This document shows positions 46,637 through 49,847 of a DNA stretch of 49,847 nucleotides, piece by piece; position 1 is the stretch's first letter; each line of letters begins with the position of its first letter. The position numbers and the translations under genes were made by a program. The stretch spans positions 1 through 49,847 of the forward strand of contig SUXN01000021.1 in assembly GCA_015060965.1 (NCBI GenBank), read 5' to 3'. A model generated the notes under the pieces. That model was given only the letters and a program-made list of their open reading frames with translations, made no database searches and was not told the origin of the DNA. The DNA comes from Bacteroidales bacterium (GTDB taxonomy: Bacteria > Bacteroidota > Bacteroidia > Bacteroidales > Bacteroidaceae).

Positions 46637-46831
46637 TTAAGGATAAACAATTTCCATTACAAACTGGAACGCCTGGTCCATTACAAAGACTACAAAAGCG
46701 ATCATCAATGATGCATAGAGAACAAGAAACGCTTGGCTCGTCAATTGTTTCATTGTCGGCCAAGTTGTCTTATGCACGAGCTCATTGTAAGATTCCTTAC
46801 AGTAATTTATGAATTTAGTCAGCATAATCAT
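46637..46831 (-). CDS. secE: Preprotein translocase subunit SecE
   Basis: 64 residues, the short single-span form: an amphipathic N-terminal helix with the conserved ELVHKTTWPT segment, then one membrane helix (about 33-52). Part of the SecYEG channel. Translation could begin at Met1 or Met3. It lies between tRNA-Trp and nusG, the classic order. Confidence 0.95.
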   Translation of the reverse strand: MIMLTKFINYCKESYNELVHKTTWPTMKQLTSQAFLVLYASLMIAFVVFVMDQAFQFVMEIVYP

Positions 46832-46841
46832 TTATTTATGG

Positions 46842-46914
46842 CACGGGAAGAGAGGCTCGAACTCCCGACACCTGGTTTTGGAGACCAGTGCTCTACCAAC
46901 TGAGCTATTCCCGT
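46842..46914 (-). tRNA. tRNA-Trp (CCA)
   Basis: 73 nt: acceptor ACGGGAA/TTCCCGT, anticodon stem CTGGT/ACCAG with loop CTCCAAA (anticodon CCA), T-arm loop GTTCGAG. Located between tuf and secE and likely processed from the operon transcript. Confidence 0.96.
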
Positions 46915-46919
46915 AAGTA

Positions 46920-46939
46920 CCGGCTCCCGAAGGAGCCGG
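46920..46939 (-). other. cUUCGg hairpin between tuf and tRNA-Trp
   Basis: On the minus strand CCGGCTCC-TTCG-GGAGCCGG, a very stable UUCG tetraloop hairpin. No T run follows in the direction of transcription, so it is better explained as an mRNA 3'-end stabiliser or processing signal for tuf. Confidence 0.6.
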
Positions 46940-46964
46940 ATTTTTATTTCATTGTGTGCTCGAA

Positions 46965-48149
46965 TTATTCGATAACCTTAGTAATCTGACCAGCACCTAC
47001 TGTGCGACCACCCTCACGGATAGCGAATGTCAGACCCTCGTTAAGAGCAACAGGATAGATCAAAGTTACAGTGATCTTCAAGTTGTCACCAGGCATTACC
47101 ATCTCAACGTCTGCAGGAAGAGAGATCTCACCTGTACAGTCCATTGTACGGAGGTAGAACTGAGGACGATACTTGTTACGGAATGATGTGTGACGACCAC
47201 CCTCCTCTTTCTTCAGGATATAAACCTGAGCCTCGAAAGTAGAATAAGGCTTGATCTGACCTGGGTGGCAAAGTACCATACCACGCTTGATCTCGTTCTT
47301 GTCAACACCGCGGAGCAACAAACCGACGTTGTCACCAGCCTCACCCTGATCGAGGAGCTTGCGGAACATCTCAACACCAGTAACGACAGTCTTCTTGTCC
47401 TCACCGAGACCGAGGATCTCAACCTCATCACCTACCTTAACGATACCAGCCTCGATACGACCTGTAGCAACAGTACCACGACCGGTGATTGAGAATACGT
47501 CCTCAACAGGCATCAAGAAAGGCTTATCGATATCACGTGGAGGCAGTGGAATCCATGTATCACAAGCATCCATAAGCTCCATTACCTTCTCCTCCCACTC
47601 AGCAACACCGTTCAAAGCACCGAGTGCAGAACCGCGGATGATAGGAGTGTTGTCGCCGTCAAAGTCATAGAATGAAAGAAGCTCACGCATCTCCATCTCA
47701 ACAAGCTCGAGCATCTCAGCGTCATCAACAACGTCGCACTTGTTCAAGAACACAACAAGACGTGGAACGTTTACCTGACGAGCAAGAAGGATGTGCTCAC
47801 GTGTCTGAGGCATAGGACCGTCAGTAGCAGCACAAACGATGATAGCACCGTCCATCTGAGCAGCACCGGTAACCATGTTCTTAACGTAGTCGGCGTGACC
47901 CGGACAGTCTACGTGTGCATAGTGACGGTTCTCTGTCTGATACTCAACGTGTGCAGTATTGATAGTAATACCACGCTCTTTCTCCTCGGGAGCGTTATCG
48001 ATCTGGTCAAATGACTTCAACTCTGAAAGACCTTTCTTAGCCAATACAGTTGTGATGGCAGCGGTCAAAGTAGTCTTACCGTGGTCAACGTGACCAATTG
48101 TTCCAATATTTACGTGTGGTTTGGAACGCTCAAATTTTTCTTTTGCCAT
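46965..48149 (-). CDS. tuf: Elongation factor Tu
   Basis: 394 residues. GTPase domain with GHVDHGKT (19-26), DCPGHADY and NKCD, then domains 2 and 3 ([23 protein letters not shown]). It delivers aminoacyl-tRNA to the ribosome. Four tRNA genes lie directly upstream on the same strand and tRNA-Trp directly downstream. Confidence 0.99.
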   Translation of the reverse strand: MAKEKFERSKPHVNIGTIGHVDHGKTTLTAAITTVLAKKGLSELKSFDQIDNAPEEKERGITINTAHVEYQTENRHYAHVDCPGHADYVKNMVTGAAQMDGAIIVCAATDGPMPQTREHILLARQVNVPRLVVFLNKCDVVDDAEMLELVEMEMRELLSFYDFDGDNTPIIRGSALGALNGVAEWEEKVMELMDACDTWIPLPPRDIDKPFLMPVEDVFSITGRGTVATGRIEAGIVKVGDEVEILGLGEDKKTVVTGVEMFRKLLDQGEAGDNVGLLLRGVDKNEIKRGMVLCHPGQIKPYSTFEAQVYILKKEEGGRHTSFRNKYRPQFYLRTMDCTGEISLPADVEMVMPGDNLKITVTLIYPVALNEGLTFAIREGGRTVGAGQITKVIE

Positions 48150-48237
48150 AGTTTTAAGCTTTAATATAACAATATATTTACCTATATTTCAACTAACACA
48201 AGCCTTGACTTATCAAGACAAAAAAGCTCTTCTCCAG

Positions 48238-48309
<72 letters not shown>

Positions 48310-48319
48310 GTTGAAAAAG

Positions 48320-48392
48320 AGCGGAAGACGGGGCTCAAACCCGCGACCCTCAGCTTGGAAGGCTAATGCTCTATCAACTGAGCTACTTCCGC
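48320..48392 (-). tRNA. tRNA-Gly (TCC)
   Basis: 73 nt: acceptor GCGGAAG/CTTCCGC, anticodon loop CTTCCAA (anticodon TCC), T-arm loop GTTTGAG. Third tRNA of the block. Confidence 0.95.
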
Positions 48393-48490
48393 AATACGTT
48401 TACATAAAGAATTTGCAAACAAACGGAGACAGTATTCTCAAAAGGTTCATACTATCAAGGCTGGTTTGCATTCTCTTTTTCAACACATTG

Positions 48491-48573
48491 TGGGCAAAGA
48501 TGGATTCGAACCACCGAAGTCGAAAGACAGCAGATTTACAGTCTGCCCCATTTGGCCACTCTGGAATTTGCCC
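48491..48573 (-). tRNA. tRNA-Tyr (GTA)
   Basis: 83 nt, class II: acceptor GGGCAAA/TTTGCCC, anticodon stem GCAGA/TCTGC with loop CTGTAAA (anticodon GTA), long variable arm, T-loop GTTCGAA. Second tRNA of the block. Confidence 0.96.
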
Positions 48574-48643
48574 TAAAATTTGTCACTAATTCAGAAAACG
48601 CATTTGCGACAGCTTCACTTTCACAACACCCAAATCACGTTGG

Positions 48644-48717
48644 AGCCTCTTGTCGGATTCGAACCAACGACCCCGAGATTACAAATCACGTGCTCTGGCC
48701 AACTGAGCTAAAGAGGC
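48644..48717 (-). tRNA. tRNA-Thr (TGT)
   Basis: 74 nt: acceptor GCCTCTT/AAGAGGC, D-stem GCTC/GAGC, anticodon loop TTTGTAA (anticodon TGT), T-loop GTTCGAA. First tRNA after the promoter. Confidence 0.95.
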
Positions 48718-48755
48718 AACGTCATTTGTGCGCCGTTACTGTCGTAAAGCGAGTG

Positions 48756-48785
48756 CAAATGTACGGCTTTTTTTTGAACTACAAA
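48756..48785 (-). promoter_or_regulatory. Promoter P2 of the tRNA-tuf operon
   Basis: On the minus strand TTTG (48782-48785), an 18-bp spacer and TACATTTG (48756-48763): a full match to the consensus. Transcription would begin about 30 bp before tRNA-Thr(TGT). Confidence 0.8.
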
Positions 48786-48907
48786 ACTTTTTCCACTTTT
48801 TTTTCAAAAAATCGGCGAAAAATCTCGTTTTTTCCATCCAAACAGTCCACAGAAGTTGGAAAAACCGATACGGAAGAGCCGACTGTCAAGCACAGCATTC
48901 CGCACAT
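48779..48907 (-). CDS. Possible 42-residue ORF between tandem promoters
   Basis: ATG at 48905-48907 to TAG at 48779-48781. The product starts MCGMLCLTVGSSVSVFP and ends in a basic segment IFRRFFEKKVEKVL. It begins about 20 bp after the P1 -7 box and its stop codon touches the P2 -33 box. No homologue is recognised; it may be a leader ORF or chance. Confidence 0.3.
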   Translation of the reverse strand: MCGMLCLTVGSSVSVFPTSVDCLDGKNEIFRRFFEKKVEKVL

Positions 48908-48926
48908 CTACCGCTCACTTGCGTTG

Positions 48927-48957
48927 CAAAAATAGTGAAAGGCGAGTGGAGGACAAA
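48927..48957 (-). promoter_or_regulatory. Promoter P1 upstream of the tRNA-tuf operon
   Basis: On the minus strand TTTG (48954-48957), a 19-bp spacer and TATTTTTG (48927-48934), a full consensus match. It would read through the 42-codon ORF into P2 and the tRNAs. Confidence 0.65.
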
Positions 48958-49077
48958 ACAAATTCACTTGTTTTTTTATCCCGAGCCGCATCATATTTTC
49001 GCGCTTTAGCGCAAAGACAACAACAAACAAACGAAAGTCCACACAAACAAGAGAAACAAATTCGTATATTTTTCGTT

Positions 49078-49151
49078 CCATCGGATTTCGAAATCCGATG
49101 GTATTGAGGCAGGGGTTTGCAACCCCTTATACCCTATCGGGTCAGAGACCC
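49078..49151. repeat. Array of three perfect hairpins
   Basis: A 24-bp perfect palindrome (49078-49101, arms CCATCGGATTTC), then AGGGGTT-TGC-AACCCCT (49111-49127), then GGGTC-AGA-GACCC (49139-49151) with ACCC/GGGT (49131-49142) competing. No gene is supported in 48908-49394; this array, P1 and the repeats listed next are what I see in it. Confidence 0.8.
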
Positions 49152-49187
49152 TGACACTCATACCCGGCGGATAACAAGTTAAAGTTG

Positions 49188-49235
49188 AAAGGAGAAAGGA
49201 GAAAGCAGAAAGCAGAAAGCAGAAAGCAGAAACAG
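49188..49235. repeat. Heptamer tandem repeat (AAAGNAG)
   Basis: AAAGGAG twice, then AAAGCAG four times and a partial unit. Period 7, purine-rich on the plus strand, the reverse sense of the arrays at 6044 and 49282. Confidence 0.85.
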
Positions 49236-49271
49236 AGATCCCTCGTCGCTACGCTCTGTCGGGATGACAAG
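49235..49271. repeat. TGTCAT-type repeat arm, inverted
   Basis: Reads AGAGATCCCTCGTCGCTACG to GGGATGACA, the reverse complement of the arm at 155-190 and 23195-23229. Confidence 0.7.
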
Positions 49272-49281
49272 CACACGATTA

Positions 49282-49393
49282 TCTTTGCTCTGTACTCTTT
49301 GCCCTGTTATTTGTACTCTGTTATCTCTGCCCTGTTATCTGTACTCTGTTATCTGTTCTCTGTACTCTGTTATCTCCTCTTCCTGCCCTATAG
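49282..49393. repeat. Heptamer tandem repeat (TCTGTTA family), 16 units
   Basis: Sixteen successive 7-bp units in strict register, variants of TCTGTTA, TCTGTAC, TCTTTGC and CCTGTTA, ending 2 bp before the stop codon of the LRR gene. Confidence 0.85.
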
Positions 49394-49394
49394 G

Positions 49395-49847
49395 TTATTG
49401 ATTTGCTTTACATTCATCACACTCACCTGTGTGGGTCAAAGTGATGCTCTTGAATTCGTTTTCAAACTTGAACTTCCAAATGTTATTCGTCAAATCCGGC
49501 GCAGGTACGTTGCTTTCGTTCATCTGTCCGCAGTTGAGGATTAAATCACAACCGCCTACGTTATATCCGACTTGATTAAAAATAGCCCCCAACTCATTTA
49601 CTTCTGTAATTACAGAACCAAATGTGATTGTTCGTAAGTATAGTGTACCATAAAAAGCTTGATCTGCTAAATTCGTTACTTTGGGAAGTGTGATGCTGTT
49701 AAGGGCGCGTGCAGAATGAAACTCTTGATCAAAGATTTCCGTTACATCGGGAAGAATCAAATCAATCTTGCCGTTATAAGACTCATCTTTTGACAAACGA
49801 TAAATTGCTTCTGACACAGCGGGCAAAACGATGCCATCTACCTCAAT
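49395..49847 (-). CDS. Leucine-rich-repeat protein (BspA/LRR_5 type), partial
   Basis: The 3' part of a gene whose start lies beyond the window; the frame stays open to the last base. At least 150 residues are visible, with BspA-type repeats (ITLPKVTNLADQAFYGT, LPDVTEIFDQEFHSARALNS, TITFGS). The C-terminus ends THTGECDECKANQ with a CxxC. Such proteins are usually cell-surface adhesion or binding proteins. No sorting tail is visible. Confidence 0.8.
   Translation of the reverse strand: MEVDGIVLPAVSEAIYRLSKDESYNGKIDLILPDVTEIFDQEFHSARALNSITLPKVTNLADQAFYGTLYLRTITFGSVITEVNELGAIFNQVGYNVGGCDLILNCGQMNESNVPAPDLTNNIWKFKFENEFKSITLTHTGECDECKANQ

Overview
The window reads as chromosomal DNA from a member of the Bacteroidales (Bacteroides/Prevotella-like). 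The signs are: promoters of the Bacteroidetes type (TTTG about 18-21 bp upstream of TAnnTTTG) with no clear Shine-Dalgarno sequences; Bacteroidetes-specific families (DUF4292 lipoprotein, long PurF, surface MG2/plug protein, BspA-type LRR protein, glycine-lipid acyltransferase pair); and dispersed intergenic hairpin repeats.

Layout. 1-3822: end of a dispersed repeat, a histidine kinase/response regulator pair (minus), galE (plus) and a repeat-rich intergenic tract. 3823-12883: a minus-strand run of lon, tgt, an LptF/LptG permease, a DEAD-box helicase, a gamma-carbonic anhydrase-like protein and a DPP-IV peptidase. 13178-14877: a plus-strand lipid kinase converging on a minus-strand tRNA methyltransferase (TrmN6). 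14901-15210: tRNA-Thr(CGT) plus two remodelled tandem tRNA copies. 15401-22214: an M20 dipeptidase, then purF-carB behind what looks like a translated leader with an overlapping terminator. 22215-23318: about 1.1 kb of non-coding DNA packed with perfect hairpins, several of which keep their pairing while their sequence changes between copies. 23319-29191: a 1251-residue surface protein ending in Sel1-like repeats, an unrecognised secreted protein, and a free-standing Sel1 protein colinear with the end of the large one. 29200-33510: dut, TPR protein, DUF4292 lipoprotein and EnvC-like protein (envelope operon). 33583-35412: probable glycine-lipid synthesis pair (glsA-glsB).

35621-48785 is the transcription/translation core on the minus strand. 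In transcription order: promoter, tRNA-Thr(TGT), tRNA-Tyr(GTA), tRNA-Gly(TCC), tRNA-Thr(GGT), tuf, tRNA-Trp(CCA), secE, nusG, rplK, rplA, rplJ, rplL, rpoB, rpoC. The four-tRNA block before tuf matches the order of the E. coli thrU-tyrU-glyT-thrT-tufB locus. Upstream lie a second promoter, a 42-codon ORF, hairpin and heptamer repeats, and the 3' part of a leucine-rich-repeat gene that runs off the window.

No CRISPR array, prophage, integrase or transposase was seen. The most unusual material is non-coding: the covarying hairpin families, the remodelled tRNA-Thr repeats and the purF leader. The Sel1 fusion/paralog pair is the most unusual protein locus.
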